Assembly: GCF_035917455.1 (NCBI RefSeq)
Contig: NZ_CP109078.1
Span: 682,001-746,000, forward strand
Reading direction: 5' to 3'
Origin: Micromonospora sp. NBC_01796
Lineage (GTDB): Bacteria; Actinomycetota; Actinomycetes; Mycobacteriales; Micromonosporaceae
DNA length: 64,000 nt
In this document: positions 8,294-17,177 of the stretch, one piece after another
Layout: each line of letters opens with the position of its first letter
Numbering within the stretch: the stretch's first letter is position 1
Position numbers and translations under genes: made by a program
The notes under the pieces: generated by a model
Databases searched by the model: none
Told to the model about the DNA's origin: nothing
The model's input: the letters and a program-made list of their open reading frames with translations, nothing else

Positions 8294-8334
8294 GAGTGCC
8301 TCCAACAGACATTGCCGGTAGAGGCGAATCTAGA

Positions 8335-8354
8335 ACCTCAACTTCGGTTGAGGT
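8335..8354. promoter_or_regulatory. Palindromic operator upstream of MarR-like gene
   Basis: ACCTCAAC (8335-8342) and GTTGAGGT (8347-8354) are perfect 8-bp arms around TTCG. The site is 42 nt upstream of the MarR-like start codon. It could alternatively be a small hairpin, but position favours an operator. Confidence 0.6.
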
Positions 8355-8705
8355 CAAGAAAGGCCGGGTTGGCGATCCTGGTGGATCGGCGACAACCGGT
8401 ACCCGACTTACCTCCCGAAGGCCGATCCTGAAAAGTTTCGGTCCCCGATCACGGCCGTCCAGCCTCGACCATCCTCATCGAGCAGTGGCAACGCCTCATG
8501 ATCGGGCTCCAATCAGGACGGCCGGGCTTCCGGTGCAGGTCGAAGCATAGGACATCCATTGACTTCGATCGATGTTTCCCTTACCGTCTCGGAAAAGGTA
8601 CCGAAAGTTTACCGGAAATTATTGCCTTCGACCGCTACCCGCAGTTCGTCCCCAGGCACGGACGGCACGGGCCGGCCCGGCAGCGATTCGGGAGGAACGT
8701 ACAAG
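8355..8705. other. Gap without a convincing gene
   Basis: About 350 bases with locally lower GC between the MarR operator and the DUF4956 gene. Open frames here lack ribosome sites and protein-like composition. The promoter of the DUF4956-VTC-CotH operon must lie in its right half; an AAAAGGTACCGAAAGTTTACC stretch near 8595 is the only AT-rich part. No RNA gene recognised. Confidence 0.4.
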
Positions 8706-9308
8706 ATGTCGCAGCTCGTCCTGTTCGCGATTGACATCTGCGCGGTGGTGCTGCTCGTCTTCGGGCTCTACTTCCCGCGCCACCGCCGTCGCGACCTCGT
8801 CGTCGCGTACCTGGGCGTCAACGTCGGTGTCCTCGCGGTCGCGAGCGCGTTGAGCGCCAGCAACGTCGGCGCCGGACTCGGGCTGGGGCTGGCCCTGTTC
8901 GGCGTACTGTCCATCATCCGGCTGCGTTCGACCGAACTCGACCAGCACGAGGTGGCGTACTACTTCTCCGCCCTCGCCCTGGGCATCCTCGGCGCGCTCA
9001 GCACCACCTCGGTCTGGCTCAGCGGTGGCCTGATGGCGCTGATCGTCACGACCATGTTCCTGGGCGACCATCGGCGGCTGCTCCGGCACTACCGACACCA
9101 GATCATGGTGCTCGACTCGGCCGTCACCGACCACGTCGCGCTCGTCGCCCAACTGGAACAACTGCTCAACGCCCGGGTGCACGTCGCCACCGTCCAGCGG
9201 GTCGACCTGGTCAACGAGACCACCGTGGTCGACGTCCGGTACTCGCTTGCCGGTCGCAGCCCGGCGGTCGGCACCGGCGCCCCCGTTGCGGCCGGAGCAC
9301 GCCGATGA
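8706..9308 (+). CDS. DUF4956 family membrane protein
   Basis: 200 aa from ATG 8706; GGGAGG lies 10 nt before. Four to five hydrophobic segments in the first ~125 residues (LVLFAIDICAVVLLVFGLYF, VVAYLGVNVGVLAVASAL, GLGLGLALFGVLSIIRL, YYFSALALGILGAL, LMALIVTTMFLG). A soluble tail has a DYNKLLR-like region and a ferredoxin-like strand pattern near VHVATVQRVDLVNETTVVDV. DUF4956 proteins typically neighbour VTC and CotH genes, as here; their biochemical role is unknown. It overlaps the VTC gene by 4 nt (ATGA). Confidence 0.88.
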   Translation: MSQLVLFAIDICAVVLLVFGLYFPRHRRRDLVVAYLGVNVGVLAVASALSASNVGAGLGLGLALFGVLSIIRLRSTELDQHEVAYYFSALALGILGALSTTSVWLSGGLMALIVTTMFLGDHRRLLRHYRHQIMVLDSAVTDHVALVAQLEQLLNARVHVATVQRVDLVNETTVVDVRYSLAGRSPAVGTGAPVAAGARR

Positions 9309-10135
9309 ACCCGCTGCCCATCGCGTCGTCGCTGGCGGAGCTGACCCCCATCGGGCTGGCCGAACTGATCGACCGGGCCGCGTTGCAGACCCGGGTGGAC
9401 CGCAAGTACCTCGTACCGGTGGACGAACTGCCGTACCTGCTGGACCGGCTCGCCCCGTACGCCCGGGTGCTGGACATCGACGGCGAGCGCGCCTTCCGCT
9501 ACGAGTCGGTCTACTTCGACACCCCGTGGCTGGACAGCTACCACTGCGCGGCGTACCGCCGGCGACGGCGGTTCAAGGTACGGACCCGCACCTACCTCGA
9601 CTCCGACCAGTGCTGGCTGGAGGTCAAGATCAGTGGAGCGCGGGGAAGCATCACCAAACACCGGCTGCCGTACCGCCCGGAGGACCGGGGCACGGTGGAC
9701 CCAGGGCGCGGCTTCGTCGACGAGACGCTGACCCGCGAGTCGATCTGCCCCACCGCCCCTGCCGTCCTCGAACCGATGCTGGTCAGCACCTACCACCGGA
9801 CCACCCTGCTGCTGCCGGACAGCGCGAGCCGGGTCACCATCGACACCGGAATCCGCTGGCACGACGGCCGCGCCACGCTGCAACTGCCCGACCTCGCGGT
9901 GGTCGAGACCAAGACCAGATCGGCCGCCTCACCGGTCGACCGTCTGCTGTGGCAGGGCGGGACGAGGCCCGCGCGCATCTCGAAGTACGCCACCGGCCTG
10001 GCCGCCCTCCGACTGGACCTGCCGAGCGTGCCGTGGCGACGAACGATGCGCCGCCACTTCCACGGCGCCGCATCGTCGACGGGCCCGACCCCGACCCTCA
10101 TCCACCATCTCGATCAGGAGGCATCGTGCGTTTGA
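9305..10135 (+). CDS. VTC domain protein (polyphosphate-polymerase-like)
   Basis: 276 aa. The VTC tunnel fold is shown by RVDRKYLVPVDELPYLL, FRYESVYFDTPWLDSYH, basic strands RRRRRFKVRTRTYLDS, and WLEVKISG with the acidic/Lys strand, then VVETKTR near the end. In yeast VTC4 this fold makes polyphosphate from ATP; bacterial copies beside CotH are not well characterised. Soluble, cytoplasmic. Translationally coupled to DUF4956 upstream and overlapping the CotH start by 10 nt, so the three proteins are probably one functional unit. Confidence 0.88.
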   Translation: MNPLPIASSLAELTPIGLAELIDRAALQTRVDRKYLVPVDELPYLLDRLAPYARVLDIDGERAFRYESVYFDTPWLDSYHCAAYRRRRRFKVRTRTYLDSDQCWLEVKISGARGSITKHRLPYRPEDRGTVDPGRGFVDETLTRESICPTAPAVLEPMLVSTYHRTTLLLPDSASRVTIDTGIRWHDGRATLQLPDLAVVETKTRSAASPVDRLLWQGGTRPARISKYATGLAALRLDLPSVPWRRTMRRHFHGAASSTGPTPTLIHHLDQEASCV

Positions 10136-12267
10136 CATCCCGTGGCACCGGCGCCACGGCGGGGACCTTCCGCGTCGCGGGAGTCGCGACAGCCGCCATG
10201 CTCGTCGCCGGGCTCCTCGTCTCGTACCCGTCGCCGGCCGACGCCGGACCGGATGCCGGCACCGGCTCCACTGCCGGCAGCCCGTCCCTCGCCCGCGCCG
10301 GAGCCGTCGACAACGCCGACACCTCGGCCGCCGACGTGGCAGCGGCCGCAGCAGCGGACGACCTGGTCGGCGACATCACCTTCTCCGTGCCCAGTGGCAC
10401 CTTCCAGGGAGAGTTGACGGTGTCACTGGGCACCACGGTCAGCGGCGCGCAGATCCGCTACACCACCAACGGACAGTTGCCCACCGCCGCGTCACCGCTC
10501 TACCCCGGCACTCCCCTGCGACTCACCCGGACCACCCAGGTACGGGCACAGGCCTTCGTCGGCCAGACCGCGTCGGGTGCGCCCGGCACCGCCGTGTACG
10601 TCGCCCGCGCCTCCGCGACCGCGCACGACCTGCCGGTGGTGCTGATCGACTCGTACGGTGCCGGGCGGCCCGATCGGGAGTACTTCGACGCCGCCACCAT
10701 GATCTTCCAGCCGGGCACCGGTGGCACCACGTCGCTGGCGGCTGCTCCGGCGGTCGCCACCCGGGCCGGATTCCACCTGCGTGGCCAGTCGTCGGCAACG
10801 CTCGAGAAGACGCCGTACCGGATCGAGTTCTGGGACAACGACAGTGACGACGCCGACTACCCGGTGCTCGGCATGCCCGCCGACTCCGACTGGGTGCTGC
10901 GCGGACCGTTCCCCGACAAGGCGCTGGTACGGGAGGCCCTCGTCTACGACCTCGGCCGGGAGATGGGACTACACGCCCCCCGGTACGCGTTCGCGGAGTT
11001 CTACCTCAACACCGATGCCGGCCCGGTGGGAGCCGACGACTACATGGGCGTCTACATGATCGTCGAGACGATCAAGAACTCCAAGGACCGCCTCGACCTC
11101 AAGCAGTTGGACGAGGACGACCTGACCCTGCCGAAAATCAGCGGCGGATACATCTGGAAGTTCGAGTGGCTGGCCGCCGAGGAACCGACCCTGCCGTGCA
11201 CCGGACCGACGACGACCTGCTGGAACTACCTCGAAGTGGCGGACCCGTCGCCGCTGCAACCCGAGCAGCGGGACTGGTTGCGCAACTACCTCCAGGAGTT
11301 CCACAACGTCCTCCGCTCACCGAACTTCGCCGATCCGAACACCGGGTACCGGGCGTACATCGACGTCAACTCGTTCGTCGACCACCTGATCATCAACGAG
11401 TTCAGCCGGAACATGGACGCGTACTACCGCAGCGCACACTTCTACAAGGACCGGGATTCCAAGATCTTCGCCGGTCCGCTCTGGGACTTCGACCTGACGT
11501 TCGGGGTGGGCGGATACCTGAACAACAACCAGGTCTCCGGCTGGCAGTACCAGCAGACCCGGCAGCCGCAGGCCAACGACTGGTTCCCCCAGTTGCTGCG
11601 GGATCCCGCCTTCGTCAACCAGGTCAAGGCGCGCTGGCAGGCGCTGCGCCGAGGTCCGCTCTCCGACGCCGCCCTGCAGACCCGGATCAACGCCCTCACC
11701 GCGCCGCTCACCAACGGCGCGCAGCGCAACTTCCAGCGCTGGCCCAACCTGACGACGTCGATGATCGGCCCCTTCTTCACCCCGACGTCTCCCACCTGGC
11801 AGGGGCAGGTCCAGACGATGCGGGACTGGATGCAACGTCGCGCCGCCTGGCTGGACACGACAGCGGGCTGGGGTGGCCCGGTCAGCACTCCCACGCCCAC
11901 TCCGACCACACCGACACCCACTCCGACAACGCCAACCCCGACGCCGACAACGCCGCCGCCGGGTGCGGCCGGTTGTGCCGCCACGTACACGGTGGTGAGT
12001 CAGTGGTCCGGCGGGTTCCAGGGCGAGGTACGGGTCACCGCCGGCACCTCGGCGATCAGGGGCTGGACCGTCACCTGGACATTCGCCGGCGGTCAGACGA
12101 TCACCCAGGCGTGGAACGCGACCGTCACGAGCCAGGGGTCGGCGGTCACCGCCAGGAACGTCGACTACAACGGCGCGCTCGCACCCGGCGCAGGCACCAC
12201 ATTCGGGTTCCTCGGGTCGTCCACCGGCACCCCCGGCACCCCCGTTCTGACCTGTACGGCGAGCTGA
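10126..12267 (+). CDS. Secreted CotH-type protein with chitobiase-C-like and CBM2 domains
   Basis: 713 aa from GTG 10126, with AGGAGG 4 nt before. Signal peptide ~1-41 (VATAAMLVAGLLVSYPSPADA region). Then a chitobiase/beta-hexosaminidase C-terminal-type domain (~85-160, IRYTTNGQLPT), a CotH kinase-like domain (~166-583) with FHLRGQSSATLEKTPYRIEF, DYMGVYMIVETI and GPLWDFDLTFGVGG, a Thr-Pro linker (586-612) and a cellulose-binding CBM2 from Cys617 to the end. CotH proteins are atypical secreted kinases of spore coats and bacterial surfaces; the CBM2 suggests attachment to cellulose or another polysaccharide. Last gene of the operon. Confidence 0.92.
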   Translation: MRLTSRGTGATAGTFRVAGVATAAMLVAGLLVSYPSPADAGPDAGTGSTAGSPSLARAGAVDNADTSAADVAAAAAADDLVGDITFSVPSGTFQGELTVSLGTTVSGAQIRYTTNGQLPTAASPLYPGTPLRLTRTTQVRAQAFVGQTASGAPGTAVYVARASATAHDLPVVLIDSYGAGRPDREYFDAATMIFQPGTGGTTSLAAAPAVATRAGFHLRGQSSATLEKTPYRIEFWDNDSDDADYPVLGMPADSDWVLRGPFPDKALVREALVYDLGREMGLHAPRYAFAEFYLNTDAGPVGADDYMGVYMIVETIKNSKDRLDLKQLDEDDLTLPKISGGYIWKFEWLAAEEPTLPCTGPTTTCWNYLEVADPSPLQPEQRDWLRNYLQEFHNVLRSPNFADPNTGYRAYIDVNSFVDHLIINEFSRNMDAYYRSAHFYKDRDSKIFAGPLWDFDLTFGVGGYLNNNQVSGWQYQQTRQPQANDWFPQLLRDPAFVNQVKARWQALRRGPLSDAALQTRINALTAPLTNGAQRNFQRWPNLTTSMIGPFFTPTSPTWQGQVQTMRDWMQRRAAWLDTTAGWGGPVSTPTPTPTTPTPTPTTPTPTPTTPPPGAAGCAATYTVVSQWSGGFQGEVRVTAGTSAIRGWTVTWTFAGGQTITQAWNATVTSQGSAVTARNVDYNGALAPGAGTTFGFLGSSTGTPGTPVLTCTAS

Positions 12268-12302
12268 CCACAGGCAGGCGCAGCACAGGGTCGTACCGGC
12301 CC

Positions 12303-12333
12303 ACCCGGCACCAGGCCCCGCCCGGTGCCGGGT
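12303..12333. terminator. Hairpin terminator between convergent genes
   Basis: ACCCGGCACC (12303-12312) pairs perfectly with GGTGCCGGGT (12324-12333) around an 11-nt loop. It lies 36 nt after the CotH stop and before the stop of the convergent gene, so it could end both transcripts. Confidence 0.6.
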
Positions 12334-12375
12334 TCCCGGCTCGCCCGTCGGCGACGGGTTCGGCGGGGTCGTGGA

Positions 12376-13146
12376 CTACATGCGCCCGGACCAGGGCCAG
12401 TTGCTCCAGTGTGTGTTCGGTGGGGCGGTCGGCCGGTAGTGGGAGGGGTCGCCGGTGGCGAGCACCTCGGCGATCTGCCGGTAGGTCTCCACATCGCTCG
12501 GCCGAGTCTCGAACGGCACCCGGTCCTCGGGCCGCCCGTGCCGAACGAGGTTCTCGAATTGGCGACGTCGCCGTTCCCGGTCCGGACCGGGCGGCCTGAC
12601 CCGCAGGGTGACGTGATGCCAGTCGTCCAGGCTCAACACCTGCGGCAGGTCCGCCGGGACGAGTCGGCGAAGCTCGGCCTCGTCGCCGAGCAGCAGATCG
12701 CGGTGTTCCGGTTCGAGCAGCCGGAACAGCTCCTCCTGAGGGATCGTCGCGGCGGCGTCGACGTGCAACTCCCGACCCCGGACGATGATCGGCACCTGTC
12801 GGTACCGCGGCGGCTCCAGCCCCTCGTCGACCGGGTCCCCGTAATCGAACAGGTCCAGGAAGTTCTCGACCCGGCGGAGGTACAGCGCCTCCCAACTCTC
12901 GGTCGTGCCGACCAGGCAGTTGCCCAGCGCCTCCATCATGTCCACGACATTGGCTGCTCGGGCGTCATACCCCACGGCCTCGATGACCAGCGCCCAGCGT
13001 ACGGAGTCGCTGAAGGCGTGCAGCCTGGTCGCGATCTGGTAGCTGCGCGGATTTCCCGGCTCCCGGAACCGGCCCCGCTCGGCGGCCCGGTCGAACACGG
13101 CGAGAATCTCTTCGGTCCGCAACACCACGTGCATGGTACGCGGCAC
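12376..13146 (-). CDS. DUF7003-like uncharacterised protein
   Basis: 256 aa from GTG 13146 (alternative in-frame ATG 13134; neither has a strong ribosome site). The N-terminal half (MHVVLRTEEILAVFDRAAER, YQIATRLHAFSDSVRWALVI, NVVDMMEALGNCL) resembles DUF7003 proteins, a family of unknown role; this assignment is from memory. Charged, no membrane segment. It starts 18 nt after the preceding minus-strand gene and is probably co-translated with it as the end of a five-gene operon. Confidence 0.7.
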   Translation of the reverse strand: MPRTMHVVLRTEEILAVFDRAAERGRFREPGNPRSYQIATRLHAFSDSVRWALVIEAVGYDARAANVVDMMEALGNCLVGTTESWEALYLRRVENFLDLFDYGDPVDEGLEPPRYRQVPIIVRGRELHVDAAATIPQEELFRLLEPEHRDLLLGDEAELRRLVPADLPQVLSLDDWHHVTLRVRPPGPDRERRRRQFENLVRHGRPEDRVPFETRPSDVETYRQIAEVLATGDPSHYRPTAPPNTHWSNWPWSGRM

Positions 13147-13164
13147 GAGCGACGGATGCGCCGT

Positions 13165-13674
13165 TCAGTCCTCGTAGAGTGGGTAGTCGGCCGGGCTGGG
13201 CCTTGTGTCGTCGATGCCGATGAGCTGCAGGTCGGCTCGGGTGAATGTCAGGTCGGCGCGGTCGCCAAGCATCGCCGCCACCAGTGCGTCAAGCAATTCC
13301 AGATGGGTCTGGCGCGACTCGGTGACGAGGGTGTCTATCCGCTGGCTGGCTGACATGACGCGTGCGCCGTGTTCACCCGTTTCCTCGACCTTCCGGACCA
13401 ACAAACCGGCCTCGAGAAACCCGGACCATGGTGTACGAAGCGCCAGCAGAGATTCTGCGGTGGAATAGAACAGCATGAGTAACACGCGGCTGTCGAACGA
13501 GCCGGCCCCTTTCGGATGCATACGAAGGCCGAACAGCTCCTGAAGGCCCTCGAGCATTGCCGTGTGGTAGGTCTTCAGCGCGGCGTTGAAGACGGAGGAC
13601 TCAGGATAGTAGCCACCAAAACTCCGACCCTGGGCACCAAGGTACGCATGGACCAACTCCTGCCGGGTGTACAC
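13165..13674 (-). CDS. Uncharacterised protein
   Basis: 169 aa from GTG 13674, which has GGGAGG 4 nt before; ATG 13686 is the alternative and would add four residues. Mostly helical, with YTRQELVHAYLGAQGRSFGG, a middle LLMLFYSTAESLLALR segment and SQRIDTLVTESRQTHLELLDALVAAML. The C-terminus ends in LQLIGIDDTRPSPADYPLYED. No known domain recognised. It sits between the HAD phosphatase and DUF7003-like genes and is likely co-transcribed with them. Confidence 0.6.
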   Translation of the reverse strand: MYTRQELVHAYLGAQGRSFGGYYPESSVFNAALKTYHTAMLEGLQELFGLRMHPKGAGSFDSRVLLMLFYSTAESLLALRTPWSGFLEAGLLVRKVEETGEHGARVMSASQRIDTLVTESRQTHLELLDALVAAMLGDRADLTFTRADLQLIGIDDTRPSPADYPLYED

Positions 13675-13764
13675 CGCGCCTCCCATGACTGCGCCTGCCA
13701 ATGTGGACTCTGCTACGGGCCGGGGACGGTGAAACCATCTGCGACGGATCGGCTCACGATCCGG

Positions 13765-14493
13765 TCAGCATGATAGCCACTGCACGGCTCCGACCACGTC
13801 GAGCAGACTGTGCACTCGGAGAATGCCCTCCGGCGCATCGCCTGCTTCGGTCCGCTGACGGTCGAGCCAGCAGCCACGCAGTCCGGCCCGCGTTGCCGCA
13901 ATCGCGTCGACGTGCAGATCGTCACCGATGTAGAGGACCTCGGCGGGATCCCACCCCATCTGCCCGCACACCCCAAGGAAGCTCGCGGCCTGCGGCTTCG
14001 GGGTTCCGACCTCGTCCGGGGTGAACAGGGGCGGCATCGGGGAAAGCCCGAGGGAGTGCATCTTGGCCAACTGCTGGTGGCGATCACCGTTGCTCAGCAC
14101 CGCGACACCGGCGGGCGCTCGCCACAGGAATCGCATCGCCTCGGCGACATCGTCGTACCGGACCCACGAGGCTTCGTAGTGGCGCAGGTAGACCGAGAAC
14201 AGGTCGTCGACCCGGCCGTCACCCAAGGCCTCACCGGCGCTCCCATGGGCGGTCAGCAGGTCGCGAACCCGGGACCGACGTTGCTCCTGGAAGGTCACGG
14301 CCTTTTCGAGGTACGCCTTCATGTGCACGTCCTCAAGCTGCTGCCACACCGCGTACGCCTGGTGTCGAGCCTCGGTGTCGAGCGAAGGGAGCCAGTGGGC
14401 GCAGGCGGCGAAAAAGGCGTCGCGCGCGGCTCCCCTGTGATCCAGCAGGGTGCCGTCGAGATCCAGCAGCACGGCGCTGATCGGGGTCTTCAC
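13765..14493 (-). CDS. HAD-superfamily hydrolase
   Basis: 242 aa from GTG 14493. The frame runs on upstream antisense to nothing meaningful, but the fold starts here: AVLLDLDGTLLDHRGAARDAF supplies the nucleophile and acid Asp pair (DxDGT). VAVLSNGDRHQQ is motif II, GTPKPQAASF contains the motif III Lys, and VLYIGDDLHVDAIAATRAG is motif IV. Typical of small-molecule phosphatases with a helical cap (subfamily I). Begins 11 nt after the debranching-enzyme-like gene, same strand. Phosphate substrate unknown. Confidence 0.9.
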   Translation of the reverse strand: MKTPISAVLLDLDGTLLDHRGAARDAFFAACAHWLPSLDTEARHQAYAVWQQLEDVHMKAYLEKAVTFQEQRRSRVRDLLTAHGSAGEALGDGRVDDLFSVYLRHYEASWVRYDDVAEAMRFLWRAPAGVAVLSNGDRHQQLAKMHSLGLSPMPPLFTPDEVGTPKPQAASFLGVCGQMGWDPAEVLYIGDDLHVDAIAATRAGLRGCWLDRQRTEAGDAPEGILRVHSLLDVVGAVQWLSC

Positions 14494-14504
14494 GCCGGGG
14501 AAGG

Positions 14505-16577
14505 TTAGTCGTCGGATGTGAGGGTCGGGCGGCCGAGGGCGTCCGCGCTGCCCCATCGCCCGTTGATGCCGAGAAGGGTGACCTGCCCCAGCTCGCTGGG
14601 TATCGCGGCCTTGATACCGAGGTGGTCGTCGTACGGTTGCAGGCCGAGAATGGTACGCAGTAACGACAGGATGGCTCCGGCGGACCAACCCTGCGGGCTG
14701 GTGGCGGTGGGATAGGGCACCGGGGAGGTGGTGAATTCCCGGTCGTAGCCGGCAAACGCTTCGGGCAGCCGACCGTTGAAGTAGGGTGCGGCTTCGAACA
14801 TCGATCCGGCGAGCTTCCCCGCCTCGGCCGTGAATCCGTACCGGCGCATTCCATCGGCAATGATCGAGTTGTCGGATGGCCAGACAGCACCGACGTAGTA
14901 TCCGACCGGGTTGTAGTTGGCCTCCCCTTCGGCGAGGGTACGGACTCCCCAGCCGGAGAAGAGTCGCTGCCCCATGAGGTGCTCGACCAGAAAGTGTGCA
15001 CGGTCCTGGTCGACGATTCCGCTCCACAGCAGGTGTCCCAGGTTTGAGGTGAGAGCGTCTACCTGCCTGCCGTCGGGCTCGCGGGCGAGTGCGTAGTACC
15101 GCCGGTCCGGCAGCCAGAATTCCCGGTTGAACCGTGCCTTCAGCTCTGCGGCCTGTTGCTCCAGTCGGTCGGCGTACGCGGGGTCGTTCCAGAACGTACG
15201 GGCGAGCCGGGCGCCGCGCATCTTCGCGTCGTAGACATAGCCCTGCACCTCGCAGGTGGCCCGGGGAAAGCCGGGTAGCCGGCCGTCGGCGTAGCAGATC
15301 GCCCGTTCGGATTCCTTCCAGCACTGATTGGGCTGCTGACCCGGCGCCCGCGGTTTCTGGTACCAGAGGTAACCGTCGCCGACCAGGTCGCCCCATTCGT
15401 CAATCCAGTTGAGCGCCCGCCGCGCCTCCTTTTCCAGCTGTCGTACCAGGTCCGTGTCACCGGTCCAACGCTCGTACTCGTCGAGCAGGACCACGAAGAG
15501 TGGTGTGGCGTCGACCGAGCCGTAGTACCGGGCGTTGGGGCTCTCCTCGAAAGAGGCGGCCTCGTTCCACCTGAGCAGATGGAGTGCCTTCCCGGGTTCC
15601 TCCTCCCGGAAGTCGTCGAGCTTGGTCCCCTGGAAAATCGCCAGTACGCGTAGCGTGGCGGCGGCTAGTTCGGGCAGGTATGGCAGGGTTTGGAGGCTGG
15701 TGATGATGTTCTGCCGGCCGATCAACGTGTTCAGCCACGGCAGTCCCGCAGACAACTGCTTGCCGCCGTCGAGGCCGGGATTCCGTAGCGCGGCCAGGTC
15801 GGCAAGGCTTCGCCGGTAGGCGGTCGCGAGCGGGGTGAAGCCACACCTCAGCCGGGGTGCCCGGGCGAGCCAGCGGTCCAGTTCGCTGCGCATCCCCTCT
15901 TTCATCTCACGGACGAGGTGCAATGCGCCGCCGGAGACGTCCTCACCGCTCGGGGCGCGAATGTCGGTCAACACCCAGAACCGGGTCGACCAGCTTCCGT
16001 GGGCAGCGACCTGGACGGTGAACGTCATTCCGCCCTGGTCGATCTCGGCCGGTTCGGTGGTGTGGATCAGGGCCGCCCGGTGGAAACCCTCGCGGACGTA
16101 CCGCAGGTGCAGGTAGCGGTCGCCGATCCGGTGATAGAAACGGCCCTTCCTGCTCAGCCTGGGGTCGCCGGGGACGCCCTGTTGACGGACCTCGTCGACA
16201 TCGACGAAGTCGCTGGCCGCCTCCAGCCGGACCGTCAGCTCGGCCGGCTCGGCGCTGCTGTTGAGGATGGAAAGTTCCTCTTCGAGACCACCCGCGACCG
16301 TCCGGTGCCGGATCGCCGAGAGGGTGCTGTTGACGTAGTGCGTCGGCTCACCGGGTACGAGGAAGAACCGTGCCTCGAAATACTGCAGGTCGTCGACGGA
16401 GAGCGGGGTCAACCGCTCCCCGTTGACCGTCACGATCCACCTGGACAGGAACCGGGTATCGAGGAAGTACAGCCCGGCCGGATCACCCGGTGCGGGATCG
16501 ACGTCTCCGCTCCTGTGGCTGACGATGAAGGTCAGCCCTTCGAGGATGCTGACCTGGTCAGCGTCCACGCTCTTCAC
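14505..16577 (-). CDS. Glycogen-debranching-type amylo-alpha-1,6-glucosidase family protein
   Basis: 690 aa from GTG 16577; the start overlaps the SCP2-like gene by 20 nt. N-terminal GDE_N_bis-type beta domain (~10-210: GLYFLDTRFLSRWIVTVNGE, FFLVPGEPTHYVNST) followed by an (alpha/alpha)6-type catalytic domain (~260-670) with LPWLNTLIGRQNIITSLQ, YYGSVDATPLFVVLLDEY, WPSDNSIIADGMRRYGF and PYPTATSPQGWSAGAILSLL. These are the motifs of bacterial amylo-alpha-1,6-glucosidase/GH-like proteins acting on alpha-glucans. Cytoplasmic. True substrate not proven. Confidence 0.88.
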   Translation of the reverse strand: MKSVDADQVSILEGLTFIVSHRSGDVDPAPGDPAGLYFLDTRFLSRWIVTVNGERLTPLSVDDLQYFEARFFLVPGEPTHYVNSTLSAIRHRTVAGGLEEELSILNSSAEPAELTVRLEAASDFVDVDEVRQQGVPGDPRLSRKGRFYHRIGDRYLHLRYVREGFHRAALIHTTEPAEIDQGGMTFTVQVAAHGSWSTRFWVLTDIRAPSGEDVSGGALHLVREMKEGMRSELDRWLARAPRLRCGFTPLATAYRRSLADLAALRNPGLDGGKQLSAGLPWLNTLIGRQNIITSLQTLPYLPELAAATLRVLAIFQGTKLDDFREEEPGKALHLLRWNEAASFEESPNARYYGSVDATPLFVVLLDEYERWTGDTDLVRQLEKEARRALNWIDEWGDLVGDGYLWYQKPRAPGQQPNQCWKESERAICYADGRLPGFPRATCEVQGYVYDAKMRGARLARTFWNDPAYADRLEQQAAELKARFNREFWLPDRRYYALAREPDGRQVDALTSNLGHLLWSGIVDQDRAHFLVEHLMGQRLFSGWGVRTLAEGEANYNPVGYYVGAVWPSDNSIIADGMRRYGFTAEAGKLAGSMFEAAPYFNGRLPEAFAGYDREFTTSPVPYPTATSPQGWSAGAILSLLRTILGLQPYDDHLGIKAAIPSELGQVTLLGINGRWGSADALGRPTLTSDD

Positions 16578-16938
16578 CGTCCCCGTCGGTCACGCGCGCG
16601 GGCCCGTGGGAGCCGGGCGGACCGGGCAGGAGCCGTTCAAAGTAGATCATCGTGATCGGCGGTCCGCTGTACGTGATCTCGTTGCGCAGCGTCGCGGTGG
16701 TCGGATCGCCGCCCGCGACGAGCCGGTCGAAGACATCACCGTCGGCGGAGATCACACAGTCCGCCTCCCGACTGCTGGCCTCGCAGAAGATGTCGCCCTC
16801 GTTCAACGTCAGATACCAGTGGGCCGTTCGACCCGGCCTGCCCAGGTCGAGGCGAACGGTCGCCGAGAAGCCACGGGGCAGCAGACAGGCCCGCTGCCGC
16901 GCCGGACCCGCGAAGTACTCCGCTGTCCGGTCCTTCAC
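16558..16938 (-). CDS. SCP2-like sterol-carrier-fold protein
   Basis: 126 aa from GTG 16938, with GGGGGAAG just upstream; a longer frame from 17001 lacks support. RLDLGRPGRTAHWYLTLNEG, then EADCVISADGDVFDRLVAGG and YFERLLPG match the SCP2 sterol-binding pattern (strand pair, DGD-x-hydrophobic helix). Single small domain, cytoplasmic, likely binds a hydrophobic ligand. First gene of a minus-strand operon with the debranching-type enzyme, an odd partnership that gives no clear role. Confidence 0.75.
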   Translation of the reverse strand: MKDRTAEYFAGPARQRACLLPRGFSATVRLDLGRPGRTAHWYLTLNEGDIFCEASSREADCVISADGDVFDRLVAGGDPTTATLRNEITYSGPPITMIYFERLLPGPPGSHGPARVTDGDGEERGR

Positions 16939-17128
16939 CGGCTTCCCCCTTCCGCCCACCACACCCACGCACCCAGGCGTCCCCAAAGTCAGCCTGACCA
17001 ACCGTGGGGTGTTATCGCATCACCCCTATCGGATGAGGATCCGCGAGCTGTCCCGCCCGCCTGCGACGCCCGCTGCCCGCTCCCGCCGGCGCCCGGATCC
17101 GGATCCCGCTGCCCGCGCGCTCGCGCGT

Positions 17129-17141
17129 GGTCCGTCAGAAC
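17129..17141 (+). promoter_or_regulatory. Shared motif GGTCCGTCAGAAC, copy 1
   Basis: GGTCCGTCAGAAC ends 36 nt before the cyclase-like gene. Its 12-base core GTCCGTCAGAAC recurs before the small gene (18462-18473) and the caspase gene (20270-20281) and was not seen elsewhere in the window, except for a 10-base part at 46893. Confidence 0.55.
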
Positions 17142-17177
17142 AATGACGCATGGCGGCGACGGACCGGGGGTGCGGTG

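Noticed and set aside
9247-10125. Upstream part of the CotH frame
   Set aside because: Out-of-frame reading of the VTC gene; signal peptide and AGGAGG ribosome site place the start at 10126.
14494-15396. Upstream part of the HAD frame
   Set aside because: Out-of-frame shadow of the debranching-enzyme-like gene; HAD motif I begins at 14493.
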